DNA of 51,417 bases from Candidatus Acetothermia bacterium (GTDB lineage Bacteria; Bipolaricaulota; Bipolaricaulia; RBG-16-55-9; DRXL01). Every line of letters begins with the position of its first letter. Positions within the stretch are counted from its first letter, which is position 1. Location: positions 1 to 51,417 of the forward strand of contig JACOSB010000093.1 of NCBI GenBank assembly GCA_016179105.1, read 5' to 3'. The translations under genes and the position numbers were made by a program. The notes under the pieces were generated by a model, which worked only from the letters and a program-made list of their open reading frames with translations, was not told the DNA's origin and did no database searches. Of the stretch, positions 32,509-40,908 are shown in pieces.

Positions 32509-32513
32509 GATTT

Positions 32514-32541
32514 GTAGGGGCGGTTTGCGAACCGCCCCTAC
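32514..32541. repeat. 28-nt palindrome, GTAGGGGCG family, copy 2
   Basis: GTAGGGGCGGTT, loop TGCG, then the exact complement AACCGCCCCTAC. It shares the outer nine bases of each arm with copies 1 and 3, but has a different centre. It lies between the rhodanese stop and the sufU start, where a ribosome-binding site would be expected. Confidence 0.8.
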
Positions 32542-32548
32542 GTGATTT

Positions 32549-33412
32549 CTAAGGTTCAGTTCCCTTCTTGATCGGCACATTCACCAAATTGCCCCACTCC
32601 GTCCAAGAGCCGTCATAATTTTTCACCTTGGGATAGCCGAGCAAGTACGTCAGCACAAACCACGTGTGCGCGCTGCGCTCACCGATCCGACAGTAGGCAA
32701 TCACGTCTTTGTCTGGGGTAACTCCAAATTTTTGATAGAGCGCTTTCAGTTCGTCGAGTGATTTGAAGGTGCTGTCCTCGGGTTTGACGGCCTGTGCCCA
32801 CGGAATGCTGAACGCACCCGGAATGTGTCCGCCGCGCTGCGCCCCCTCTTGAGGATAGCCGGGCATATGCAACAACTTGCCAGAATACTCATCGGGTGAA
32901 CGCACATCGACCAAGGCGCGATTCTTTAGGTTTAGGCTGGCCAGGACTTCGTCACGGAAAGCACGAATGCTAGAATTAGGCTCTTTGGCTTTGTAGCTGG
33001 CTCTGGGATATTGAGGCACTTCTTTGGTCGTGGGTCGCCCGTCGGTTTGCCACTTGACGCGCCCACCATTCATCACTTTTAGTTTGGACTCATCGTGGCC
33101 AAAGTAACGGCAGAGCCAGAGCGAATAGACGGCGAACCAGTTGTGCTTGTCGCCATAGAAAACGATCGTGGTCTCATTGCTGATGCCGCGTTCGGACATC
33201 AGTTTTTCGAATTGCTCTTGGGTGAGAAAATCTCGTTTTTCTGGGTGTTGTAAATCCGTGAACCAGTCGATGCGAACAGCACCGGGAACGTGCCACTTTT
33301 CGTACTCCAAAATGTCTTCATCTGATTCTACGATACGAATCTTGGGGTCGTTCAAATGTTCTGTGACCCAGCTTGTTTCGACCAACATCTCAGGACGTGC
33401 GTAGCCTGCCAT
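32549..33412 (-). CDS. thiosulfate/3-mercaptopyruvate sulfurtransferase (two rhodanese domains)
   Basis: 287 residues from the ATG at 33412 (GAGGTG 6 nt upstream). The N-terminal rhodanese domain is inactive, with FYGDKHN where a Cys would be. The C-terminal domain has the active-site loop YCRIGERS with the catalytic Cys. CRIGER resembles the thiosulfate-type CRKG(V/T)T loop only loosely, so the donor is uncertain. It probably hands sulfane sulfur on; the neighbouring sufU suggests a role in Fe-S or thio-cofactor synthesis. Confidence 0.9.
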   Translation of the reverse strand: MAGYARPEMLVETSWVTEHLNDPKIRIVESDEDILEYEKWHVPGAVRIDWFTDLQHPEKRDFLTQEQFEKLMSERGISNETTIVFYGDKHNWFAVYSLWLCRYFGHDESKLKVMNGGRVKWQTDGRPTTKEVPQYPRASYKAKEPNSSIRAFRDEVLASLNLKNRALVDVRSPDEYSGKLLHMPGYPQEGAQRGGHIPGAFSIPWAQAVKPEDSTFKSLDELKALYQKFGVTPDKDVIAYCRIGERSAHTWFVLTYLLGYPKVKNYDGSWTEWGNLVNVPIKKGTEP

Positions 33413-33432
33413 GGTGATCACCTCACGTCCTG

Positions 33433-33461
33433 AGTATAGAAAAGCGGACTAATTTTGTCAA
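33433..33461 (-). promoter_or_regulatory. consensus promoter of the rhodanese-sufU-coaBC unit
   Basis: On the minus strand TTGACA (33461-33456), 17-nt spacer, TATACT (33438-33433). The -35 box overlaps the stop codon of coaD. Confidence 0.7.
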
Positions 33462-33955
33462 GATTTCTTTTGCTCGGCAAATTTCTTTTCCAGAGCGCGT
33501 TCGACCAGTTTCGGCACAAAGTGGGAGACATCTCCGCCGTAGCGCTTGACTTCGCGAACGATGCTCGAGCTGATGAACGAGTACTCGCGGCTGGTCATCA
33601 GAAAAACGCTCTCGATCTCCGGGCCTAAGTCTCGGTTGGTGAGCGCCATTTGCCACTCGTACTCGAAGTCGGACGTGACGCGTAGCCCACGGATCACCGC
33701 AGAGACTCCGAGGTTCTTGGCCAGCTCTATCATCAACCCATCGTGCGAGATCACTTTGACATTTGTCAGTTCTTCTTGGCGCATCACGTCTTCGACGAGT
33801 TGTTGACGTTCTTCCAGGGAGAAGAGCATTGGCTTGGTTGGGTTACGCATCACCGCAACGAAGAGCTCATCAAAAAGTTTGTACGCTCGTTTGACGACAT
33901 CGATATGTCCGTAGGTGATCGGGTCGAAGCTGCCGGGGTAAAGAGCTTTGGGCAT
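33458..33955 (-). CDS. coaD: phosphopantetheine adenylyltransferase
   Basis: A 165-residue enzyme that adenylates 4'-phosphopantetheine, the fourth step of CoA synthesis. ALYPGSFDPITYGHID carries the TxGH nucleotide-binding motif at 14-17; the second signature is REYSFISSSIVREV. Length is exactly typical. A -10 box ends 6 nt before the ATG with no Shine-Dalgarno, so the mRNA may be leaderless. It is separated from coaBC by only the rhodanese and sufU genes. Confidence 0.95.
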   Translation of the reverse strand: MPKALYPGSFDPITYGHIDVVKRAYKLFDELFVAVMRNPTKPMLFSLEERQQLVEDVMRQEELTNVKVISHDGLMIELAKNLGVSAVIRGLRVTSDFEYEWQMALTNRDLGPEIESVFLMTSREYSFISSSIVREVKRYGGDVSHFVPKLVERALEKKFAEQKKS

Positions 33956-33961
33956 AGGCGC

Positions 33962-33990
33962 ATCCTAGCAGAAGTACTTCATCGAATCAA
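33962..33990 (-). promoter_or_regulatory. promoter of coaD, candidate leaderless
   Basis: On the minus strand TTGATT (33990-33985), 17-nt spacer, TAGGAT (33967-33962), then 6 nt to the ATG. It fits in the short gap after the cobO stop. Confidence 0.5.
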
Positions 33991-33992
33991 AA

Positions 33993-34550
33993 TCAGAACT
34001 CTGTGCCGAAGCGCGCTTTGATCCCTTTATCGTACGGATGCTTGATCTTACGCACTTCGGTCACAAGATCAGCGATCTCTTCGATCTCTGGGAGTCGCTT
34101 ATGGCTTCCGGTCAGTACGCATTCGGTTTTTGGCGCTTTACGCTTCACGACGGCAATCAAATCGCTGGCAGAAATCACTTCCATCTGCACTGCGTAGAGA
34201 CATTCATCGACGATCACCATATCATACTTGGTCGAACTGAGGGCGCGATCTGTGGCTGCCAGCGCTTTGCGACCTGCTTCTAAGTGTCCTTCGTTGGGCT
34301 TGCCGATGAGCCATTCGTGCAGGCCAAAGCGCTCGAAGGAAAAATTCTCGAAGCGTTTGAGCGCTTTTAGCTCGCCGTATTCTTCGAACACTTCGACGCC
34401 CGAGATTCCACCTTTCAAGAACTGAATCAGATGCACCTGGAAACCGCGACCCAACGCGCGTAGGCCCATGCCCAGAGCTGCCGTCGTCTTGCCTTTCCCA
34501 TTGCCCCACCACATCTGCACTAGGCCCAGTTCGTTCTTTGTTTCTTGCAC
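33993..34550 (-). CDS. cobO: cob(I)alamin/cob(I)yrinic acid a,c-diamide adenosyltransferase
   Basis: A 185-residue enzyme that adds the adenosyl group to corrinoid cobalt. The P-loop GNGKGKTT is at 16-23. VHLIQFLKGG, VIVDECLYAV and the C-terminal LTGSHKRLPEIEEIADLVTE and HPYDKGIKARFGTEF mark the CobO/BtuR family. It is last in the corrinoid-uptake operon and processes the imported vitamin. GGGAGAAGC lies upstream of its start. Confidence 0.93.
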   Translation of the reverse strand: MQETKNELGLVQMWWGNGKGKTTAALGMGLRALGRGFQVHLIQFLKGGISGVEVFEEYGELKALKRFENFSFERFGLHEWLIGKPNEGHLEAGRKALAATDRALSSTKYDMVIVDECLYAVQMEVISASDLIAVVKRKAPKTECVLTGSHKRLPEIEEIADLVTEVRKIKHPYDKGIKARFGTEF

Positions 34551-34563
34551 AGCTTCTCCCTTG

Positions 34564-35490
34564 CTACTCTAGTTTCTCAAAAGCAATACGCATGAGCGAT
34601 CCAGCGGGAGCGAGTCCCCTAAAGTATTCAGGATGAATCATTTGAGCCATCATCTCCAAGCCCGTCACGATGCGCGGTCCGGGACGGTTAAAGTACGATG
34701 ACCCGTCGACGACATAGATCTGCCCCTCCTTGACCGCCTTCAGCTCTTGCCATCCCTCGCGCTCGATCACCAGGTCCATCTCTTCCAGCGTTCTCTCTAC
34801 GTTGAATCCACAAGGCATGAAGACGAGAATGTCTGGGTTGTAGGTGAGAATATCGCCCCAGGCGACCTCGCGGGAGGGCTCGCTCGTTTCTCCGAGCCAA
34901 TCTTCGCCGCCCGCGTATTCGACCATCTGCGGCACCCAATGGCCTCCGATCATCACGGGAGAAAGCCATTCGATGCAGCCTACCTTCGGGCGCTCGTCCA
35001 AGTCTTCAGTGATTTGTCGAATGTGATCGATGCGCTCCCTTAAAGCCTGGATATAACTCTGTGCATAATGTTCTCGCTCCGTCAACTCACCGACGAGTTG
35101 AATGTTTCCCAGAATATCTTCGAGAGTATTGGGTTCGAGCGAGACGACCTTCGTTTTACCTTCCAAGATTTTTGCTGCTTCGAGCACTTGATCATACGAG
35201 GGAGCGCAGACCTCACATAGTTCCTGAGTGAGTATCAAGTCGGGCTCGAGCTGTTGAAGTAGGGTCGCATCAAGATGATAGACGCTCAAGCCATTATGGA
35301 GTTGCTCTCTCACAATCGCGTCGATCTCGTCGCTCGGCATATCGAGATTGACGAGTGCTTGGCTCAATCTGGGCTTTTGTGACACCTCTGAGGGAAAATC
35401 GCAGTCGTGCGAGACGCCTACCAGCGAATCGCCGAGCCCCAACGCGTAGATAATCTCAGTGGCGCTGGGCAAGAGTGAGACGATGCGCAT
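34564..35490 (-). CDS. cobalamin-binding BtuF-like protein without signal peptide
   Basis: 308 residues that begin directly with the mature fold (MRIVSLLPSATEIIYALG), so it is probably cytosolic. The periplasmic-binding-protein class III fold includes TQELCEVCAPSYDQVL, the VSLEPNTLEDI strand, and the GGHWVPQMVEYAGG and GDILTYNPDILVFMPCGF blocks. Such leaderless BtuF homologues are common next to cobO. It may sequester corrinoid inside the cell; this role is inferred. Confidence 0.82.
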   Translation of the reverse strand: MRIVSLLPSATEIIYALGLGDSLVGVSHDCDFPSEVSQKPRLSQALVNLDMPSDEIDAIVREQLHNGLSVYHLDATLLQQLEPDLILTQELCEVCAPSYDQVLEAAKILEGKTKVVSLEPNTLEDILGNIQLVGELTEREHYAQSYIQALRERIDHIRQITEDLDERPKVGCIEWLSPVMIGGHWVPQMVEYAGGEDWLGETSEPSREVAWGDILTYNPDILVFMPCGFNVERTLEEMDLVIEREGWQELKAVKEGQIYVVDGSSYFNRPGPRIVTGLEMMAQMIHPEYFRGLAPAGSLMRIAFEKLE

Positions 35491-35506
35491 GGCTGACTCC
35501 TTAGAT

Positions 35507-36304
35507 CTATCCTAACGCCTGAACTTCTTTGTGGTCCACACGTTGAGCGATGACAAAGATTGGGCCGTCTGCAGAACGGGCCACGCAAATGGGGGTACGA
35601 TAAGCGCGCTCGATCAAGGATTCAGTCAAGACTTTCTCAGGAGTATCAAAAGCCAAGAGCTGGCCTTCGGCAATCAGGGCAATTTTGTCTGAGAACTGAG
35701 CGGCCAAGTTCAGGTCGTGCACCGAGGCGAGCACCGCGAGTCCCTCGTCTGACAGTCTTTTGATTAACTCCATGATCTCCATTTGATATTTAATATCCAA
35801 ATGCGACGTCGGCTCATCCAACAAGAGCACTTGAGGCTCTTGAGCGAGGGCCATCGCGAGCCAGACCCGTTGGCGTTCTCCGCTACTCAGAGTGTTGATT
35901 GAACGCTCGGCGAAGTGAATAATATCGGTGCGCTGCATGGCTCTTTCTACTATCGCATGATCTTGCGCGGTGAAACTTTTAAAGCGTCCCAGGTGGGGCA
36001 GTCGACCCAGCGAGACGATCTCTTCTACGGTCATCTCGAAGGAGGCATGGATTTCTTGCTCGATCGAGGCCAGCTCAGTAGCGATTTGAGCCGGCGTCAG
36101 TCCGTGCACTTTCGCAAAATCGAGATATATAGCGCCCTCTTGTGGTGCGAGCAGTCCTGAGATGGCTCTCAACAGTGTCGTCTTTCCCGAACCATTCGGG
36201 CCGATCAGGGCAACCAGCTGATGCGGTTCGACTGCTAGATGAACCCCTTCCAGTATGGGAGTTCCATCGTAACTTAGTCCCAGATCGCACACTCGTATCT
36301 TCAT
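35507..36304 (-). CDS. ABC transporter ATPase for corrinoid/iron-complex uptake
   Basis: 265 residues: Walker A GPNGSGKTT at 35-43, signature LSSGERQRV, Walker B VLLLDEPTSHLD, and the H-loop in VHDLNLAA. Closest in layout to BtuD/FecE. Its ATG overlaps the permease stop by 4 nt. The substrate is assigned from the operon (cobO, two BtuF-like proteins), not from the ATPase itself. Confidence 0.92.
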   Translation of the reverse strand: MKIRVCDLGLSYDGTPILEGVHLAVEPHQLVALIGPNGSGKTTLLRAISGLLAPQEGAIYLDFAKVHGLTPAQIATELASIEQEIHASFEMTVEEIVSLGRLPHLGRFKSFTAQDHAIVERAMQRTDIIHFAERSINTLSSGERQRVWLAMALAQEPQVLLLDEPTSHLDIKYQMEIMELIKRLSDEGLAVLASVHDLNLAAQFSDKIALIAEGQLLAFDTPEKVLTESLIERAYRTPICVARSADGPIFVIAQRVDHKEVQALG

Positions 36305-37347
36305 AAACCTTCCCTACTTAGCGGACGTACGAACGCTTGCTTTTGTCTACGGAGTAAGAAGAGAAAAAAAGGCGCTCCCAAGAGTGCAGTGATAATACCC
36401 ACCGGAAGCTCGGCCGGCTGTAAGACCGTCCGCGCAGCTGTGTCACATGCCAACAACAAGAGCGCTCCACTTAGACCAGCAACGGGCAGTAGCATACGAT
36501 GGTCCGGCCCCACGAGCCAGCGCAGCGCATGGGGCACGATCAACCCGATAAAGCCAATCGTGCCCGCCGTTGCGACGGCTGCTGCGGTCATGAGCGTCGC
36601 AGTCCCCAGCAAAAGTTTTTTCAGATGTCGCGAGTCCACTCCCAAGTGGGTGGCCATCTCTTCCCCCAAGACGAGTGCGTTCAGATCGCGAGCGAAGAGC
36701 AGTAGCACACTCATTCCTAAAACGATCACCCAAACCAGAAGCTGCACGTGTGTCCATTGAGCCCCGCCCAACCCGCCCAAGACCCAAAAAACGATCCGAC
36801 GGGTCTGGTCATTGTTTGCCACAAATAGCAAAAAACTAGAAATAGCCGAGAAGAGCGCCGCGAGCGCCACGCCCGCGAGAATGAGCGTCAGATTGTCCAA
36901 TCTACCGAGAGGTGTTCGGCTCAACTGATAGACAATCAGCACGACGAGCAAGCCCCCGAGAAATGCTCCGAGGGGCAAGACGAACGGGAGCGCATCGAGT
37001 CGCAGTGCGATGACCGTAGCAGCGCCGGCGGTGGCTCCGCTTGCGATTCCCAGTAAGTAAGGGTCTGCCAACGGGTTGCGAAAGAGCCCTTGCATGACCG
37101 TGCCGCAGGCCGCGAGCGCAAAGCCCACCAAAGCGGCGAGAAGAACCCGTGGCAAACGAACTTGGTCTACAATCAAGGCGTTCGTTAGGTCGCTGACTGA
37201 AAAAACCACAAACGGGAAGTGATTCAAGAGTATCTTAGCAGTTTCGGTGACAGGAATGAAAACAGGTCCGATCGCTACGGCGCAAGGGATTCCTACTAAG
37301 AGCGAACAACACAGACTAAATAGCACCCAGCGCTTTTTCTTCCGCAT
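36301..37347 (-). CDS. FecCD/BtuC-family ABC permease
   Basis: 348 residues from the ATG at 37347 (MRKKKRWVLFSL), chosen because an earlier start would run deep into the binding-protein gene. About ten membrane helices, with RLPRVLLAALVGFALAACG, GLFRNPLADPYLLGI and GFIGLIVPHALR, the conserved blocks of the BtuC group. It forms the channel with the ATPase encoded next. Confidence 0.9.
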   Translation of the reverse strand: MRKKKRWVLFSLCCSLLVGIPCAVAIGPVFIPVTETAKILLNHFPFVVFSVSDLTNALIVDQVRLPRVLLAALVGFALAACGTVMQGLFRNPLADPYLLGIASGATAGAATVIALRLDALPFVLPLGAFLGGLLVVLIVYQLSRTPLGRLDNLTLILAGVALAALFSAISSFLLFVANNDQTRRIVFWVLGGLGGAQWTHVQLLVWVIVLGMSVLLLFARDLNALVLGEEMATHLGVDSRHLKKLLLGTATLMTAAAVATAGTIGFIGLIVPHALRWLVGPDHRMLLPVAGLSGALLLLACDTAARTVLQPAELPVGIITALLGAPFFLFLLRRQKQAFVRPLSREGL

Positions 37348-37355
37348 GTTGTGCT

Positions 37356-38246
37356 TTATTTCTCCTTGAAAACGTCCGGGTGTAAGAGCTTGGCCACCTC
37401 GCGCAAGGTGCTCGCGATGCGTGACGACGTCCACGCCGAGGCTTTCACGCCCAAGACTTTTCCAGCTTTCACGGCCTTCAAGTCTTTCAATAATTTATTG
37501 CCCGTAATCAGACTGATTTGTGAGGGGTCCGTGATGATGATCTCCGGGTTGCGCTTGATGAGTTCCTCAAAATTAACTTGCTTGTAGCTCGCAATATCCC
37601 CAAAAATATTCTGTCCACCCGCGCGCAGCAGAATCTCGTTCTCCGGCGTTTCGCTGCCGGCGGCGAACGGGGGCGCTTCGGCCGAAGGATATAAGATAGC
37701 TACAGTCGGTTTGGCGCGCTCCAAAACTTTCGCTTCATCTATCACAATCGACTCGCTCGACCGGCCTACGAGTGTGTCAGCTTTTAATGCTTCTCCGTCG
37801 ATCGCAAGCCCTACAGTGCGCACAGTTTTGAAGACGTCGAGTGAGCTTTCAATCGGGGAGGTCGTGACCACAATAAGACCGGCTGCTTCCAGGGCATCTC
37901 TCGGTTTCCCAAAAGTCCCGAAGACAAGATCAGGCTTCAAGGCGATAATTTTCTCGATGTTGGGAGCAAAGACACTGCCCAGTTTTTCTAGCTTCGCAAA
38001 TTCGGGAGGGTTGTCAGCAGAGTCCGTGACCCCGACCACGCGCGCAGCAGCACCTAAATCGACTAAGACTTCTCCATAGAGCGCGGGACCCGCGATGACG
38101 ATCCGTTCGGGTCTTTTGGAGATCGTGATCTCCTTGCCGCGATCATCTATAATTTTGACGGGAAATCCCGCGAGCGTGGGCAAGACCAAGATCGAGACCA
38201 GCAAAAGAGCGACAAAAAGAATTCTTGACCGCAGAGAGTAGTTCAT
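37356..38246 (-). CDS. exported corrinoid/iron-complex binding protein (BtuF/FecB type)
   Basis: 296 residues with a signal peptide (1-27, SILVLPTLAG); no lipobox Cys is visible, so it may be a soluble or helix-anchored protein. The class III binding fold includes SKRPERIVIAGPALYGEVLVDLG, IIALKPDLVFG and INFEE-type contacts (QVNFEELIKRNPEIII). It delivers substrate to the permease encoded 8 nt downstream. It is translationally coupled to the upstream regulator gene (ATGA overlap). Confidence 0.87.
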   Translation of the reverse strand: MNYSLRSRILFVALLLVSILVLPTLAGFPVKIIDDRGKEITISKRPERIVIAGPALYGEVLVDLGAAARVVGVTDSADNPPEFAKLEKLGSVFAPNIEKIIALKPDLVFGTFGKPRDALEAAGLIVVTTSPIESSLDVFKTVRTVGLAIDGEALKADTLVGRSSESIVIDEAKVLERAKPTVAILYPSAEAPPFAAGSETPENEILLRAGGQNIFGDIASYKQVNFEELIKRNPEIIITDPSQISLITGNKLLKDLKAVKAGKVLGVKASAWTSSRIASTLREVAKLLHPDVFKEK

Positions 38247-38842
38247 GAAAAGCTCCTTTCGAAAACGGGGATGATTTCAGCAATGACACGCCAGAGTCCG
38301 GCCCCGGCGTCGGCGCGGTTTGCCGCAAAGACGATCACGAGCAAGTCGCCTATTTTTGTAGATGGGAAGGTACGTTCAATGACTCTTGCATCGTGTGGAT
38401 TTTGTGCTGCGAGCGGACGATCTTCTTCGAGTAGACTCAAATATTTTTCACAGCGAGTCAAGAAGATCGTGCCGCTAGCTCCTTCCCGAACTGCGAGATC
38501 CCGCAAGAGCCAGGTGCGTAATCCGTCGGCTCCGGAGCGGATCAATGCTGCCCGATTGCAATGATCCAGCTTCAATTCATGCAGCTCAAGTTCTTCTATT
38601 TGGGCGAGACACGTGAAGAGTGCAGCGAACGTTTCACGCGCTTTGTGAGTGAGCGTTGTGCCGGCCTTGGCGAAGTTCACAAACTTCTGAGCCTCCAGCT
38701 TCTCCAGCTCGGTGCGCACCACGCTCTCAGTAAGGCCCGTACGCTGCACGAGCGTGCGACGGCCCAAGGGAGCATCTTTGAGATTGTAAATGAGCTGATA
38801 GCCCAGGTGCTCACGGGCGAGCGGCTCTTTGTGGGATGACAT
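38243..38842 (-). CDS. winged-helix regulator with a DUF4443-like sensor, first gene of the corrinoid operon
   Basis: 199 residues. An N-terminal winged helix (about 10-75) has GRRTLVQRTGLTESVVRTEL as the recognition region. The C-terminal domain contains RAALIRSGADGLRTWLLRDL and EGASGTIFL, which recall DUF4443 domains known mainly from archaea. It heads the operon and overlaps the binding-protein gene by 4 nt, so it is the natural candidate for local control of uptake. GGAGGTGG lies 4 nt before the ATG. The ligand is unknown. Confidence 0.65.
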   Translation of the reverse strand: MSSHKEPLAREHLGYQLIYNLKDAPLGRRTLVQRTGLTESVVRTELEKLEAQKFVNFAKAGTTLTHKARETFAALFTCLAQIEELELHELKLDHCNRAALIRSGADGLRTWLLRDLAVREGASGTIFLTRCEKYLSLLEEDRPLAAQNPHDARVIERTFPSTKIGDLLVIVFAANRADAGAGLWRVIAEIIPVFERSFS

Positions 38843-38863
38843 ATCCCACCTCCAGCAGTCTTG

Positions 38864-38892
38864 ATTTTACTCTCTTCTTATGGGCTGGACAA
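38864..38892 (-). promoter_or_regulatory. promoter of the corrinoid-uptake operon
   Basis: On the minus strand TTGTCC (38892-38887), 17-nt spacer, TAAAAT (38869-38864). The leader is only about 15 nt, so there is no room for a cobalamin riboswitch. Confidence 0.5.
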
Positions 38893-38959
38893 GTCTGTCG
38901 ATCACTCAAGAAAAATTGAAACGTGCAGCTAGCTCGAATCGACCCTTGCGCTTGCGAGT

Positions 38960-38988
38960 TTGACACTATGTTGGAGCGCCGTTATAGT
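38960..38988 (+). promoter_or_regulatory. promoter of the BCAM0308-family gene
   Basis: Perfect TTGACA (38960-38965), 17-nt spacer, TATAGT (38983-38988), start point near 38995. Confidence 0.65.
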
Positions 38989-39010
38989 AAGCGTGTGGGG
39001 GTGAGGATGT

Positions 39011-39514
39011 ATGAAAAGAGAATCCTGGCGCGGCAGCGAACAATGGCCCGGCCATGACGACGGAGAGAATCCCAACAGTCCCTATTACGAGAAGCGCAAA
39101 TACCCAGAGCCGACCGTCTGCTCGGATTGTGGACTGGTCTACCACAAAGGACATTGGGCGAATAGTCAAATCGCCCCGCCCCATTCCAGCAAAGAAAAAT
39201 GTCCTGCCTGTCGACGCGTCGCCGATCGCAATCCCGGCGGCGTCGTCATCTTGCAAGGAAAGTATTTGAATGCTCACGAGTCTGAGATTCTGAACGTCGC
39301 GAAGAATCAAGAAAAATTAGCCAACGAGCACCGTCCGCTGCAACGCATCATGTGGACCAAAAACAACGCCGATGCGCTCGAGATCGCGGTCACCAATTTC
39401 CATCTGGCCCGTCGCATCGGTGAGGCCATCCATCACGCACACAAAGGAGAATTTGAGGTCAAGTATTCCGAGGGAGATCGCTTCGCGCGGGTCTACTGGC
39501 GGCGCGAGGCGTAA
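39011..39514 (+). CDS. BCAM0308-family zinc-binding protein (NMD3-like)
   Basis: 167 residues. A Zn-ribbon is formed by CSDCG and CPACRR. The downstream block QGKYLNAHESEILNVAKNQE, then TNFHLARRIGEAIHHAHKGE and FARVYW, is characteristic of the BCAM0308 family, which resembles the N-terminal part of the archaeal/eukaryotic ribosome-export factor NMD3. A role in ribosome or RNA biology is suspected but unproven. GTGAGGA precedes the ATG. Confidence 0.8.
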   Translation: MKRESWRGSEQWPGHDDGENPNSPYYEKRKYPEPTVCSDCGLVYHKGHWANSQIAPPHSSKEKCPACRRVADRNPGGVVILQGKYLNAHESEILNVAKNQEKLANEHRPLQRIMWTKNNADALEIAVTNFHLARRIGEAIHHAHKGEFEVKYSEGDRFARVYWRREA

Positions 39515-39537
39515 ACTCATTCGCGAATCACCCAACT

Positions 39538-40170
39538 ATGAACACTAAGACGCAAACCCTAGATGCTTTTTCTCATGCGCTCTCTTCTTCAGCACCGACG
39601 CCCGGCGGAGGGAGCGCCGCGGCTTTGACCGGAAGCCTCGCGGCGAGCCTCGCCTGCATGGTGGCCTCTCTCACGATCGGGAAGAAAGCGTATCAATCGG
39701 TCGAGGCCGATATGCAAACCGTGCTCACTGAAGCAACCCGTTTGCGCGACCAATTGCTTCAGTTGATCGACACCGATGCAGAAGCGTTCAATCACGTGAT
39801 GGTGGCGATGAAGCTCCCGCAAACTACGGAGAACGAGAAGGCGGAGCGCAAGAAGAAACTAGAAGAAGCTTTGAAACACGCTACGGAAATTCCCTATCAG
39901 GCAGCGTCCCTTTGTTATCGTGTTTTGGAATTAACTGAGGTGGCTGCTCTTGAGGGCAACAAGAACGCCGTCAGCGACGCCGGTGCCGGTGCGGTGCTGG
40001 GAGAAGCCGCATTGCAAGCGGCCTTGCTCAACGTCCGCATCAATCTGAGTTGGATTCACGAGACCGCATTCAAGAACGCGTATTCACAGAGGCGCGATGC
40101 ACTGGCCGGCCGTGCCACCTCGAAGAAAGAAGAGATTCTCAAGATTATGGAGTCGAGGCTGAAAGGGTAG
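39538..40170 (+). CDS. fchA: methenyltetrahydrofolate cyclohydrolase / formiminotransferase-cyclodeaminase C-terminal family
   Basis: A 210-residue helical protein with SSAPTPGGGSAAALTGSLAA at the start, the family signature. NKNAVSDAGAGAVLGEAALQ follows later. Bacterial stand-alone members (FchA) interconvert methenyl- and formyl-tetrahydrofolate or deaminate formimino-tetrahydrofolate. No formiminotransferase gene is nearby. The stop is 1 nt before the next ATG, so the two form an operon. Confidence 0.88.
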   Translation: MNTKTQTLDAFSHALSSSAPTPGGGSAAALTGSLAASLACMVASLTIGKKAYQSVEADMQTVLTEATRLRDQLLQLIDTDAEAFNHVMVAMKLPQTTENEKAERKKKLEEALKHATEIPYQAASLCYRVLELTEVAALEGNKNAVSDAGAGAVLGEAALQAALLNVRINLSWIHETAFKNAYSQRRDALAGRATSKKEEILKIMESRLKG

Positions 40171-40171
40171 C

Positions 40172-40858
40172 ATGAAATTCGGTCTCGTCTCGGACATTCA
40201 CGGCAACCTCCCGGCGCTCGAAGAAGTCTTGGATGAATTTGAACGCCGGCACATCGGTACGATCATTTGCTGTGGGGATATTATCGGTTACGGCCCGTGG
40301 CCGAACGAGTGCGCGATGCTGGTGAGAGACCGAAAGATGATCGCCGTCCGCGGCAATCACGATACCCTCATTGTCGGCGATTCTGAGATCGAAGAGTTCA
40401 GCAGCAATGCGCGCAAAGCAGGGCTCTGGACGCGAGACCAGCTTCTTCCGGAGACGAGAGAATTTTTGGCGAGCTTGCCGCTGCCCACGCAATTCGAGAA
40501 CTTTGCGATCACGCACGCGAGCTTTCGTGATCCATTGTGGGAATATATTTTCGATCGGCGCGTGGCTTATCACAATTTTCACGTACTCGAGACAGAGATC
40601 GGCTTTTTCGGACATTCGCATATTCCTACGATTTTTCAATGGAATGGTGGCGACGTCTTAGGCGGACAGATTGTCGACGATTTCGAGTTGCTTTGCGAAC
40701 CGAGCGAGCGCTATCTCATCAATCCTGGAAGCGTCGGCCAGCCGCGCGATGGGGATTGGCGGGCGAGTTGCATGATTGTTGCTGCACAGAACGGTGCCTG
40801 GCAGGTTCAAATCCGCCGGTTGGAGTATTCGGTAGAAGAGACCCGGGAAGAAATGTAG
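40172..40858 (+). CDS. metallophosphoesterase of the YfcE/MJ0936 type
   Basis: 228 residues with the full dinuclear metal set: SDIHGN, CGDIIGYG, VRGNHD, THASF and FGHSHIP, then LINPGSVGQPRDGD. This order is typical of small phosphodiesterases acting on cyclic nucleotides or phosphodiester bonds in general. The exact substrate is not readable. Translationally coupled to fchA. Confidence 0.88.
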   Translation: MKFGLVSDIHGNLPALEEVLDEFERRHIGTIICCGDIIGYGPWPNECAMLVRDRKMIAVRGNHDTLIVGDSEIEEFSSNARKAGLWTRDQLLPETREFLASLPLPTQFENFAITHASFRDPLWEYIFDRRVAYHNFHVLETEIGFFGHSHIPTIFQWNGGDVLGGQIVDDFELLCEPSERYLINPGSVGQPRDGDWRASCMIVAAQNGAWQVQIRRLEYSVEETREEM

Positions 40859-40908
40859 CGTGCCGGCTTGCCTCCTCCGCTGTATGATCGACTCTTGGTA
40901 GGAGCCTG

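Noticed and set aside
38843..39010. Cobalamin riboswitch upstream of the corrinoid operon
   Set aside because: No conserved B12-box sequence and a promoter only about 15 nt before the start codon.
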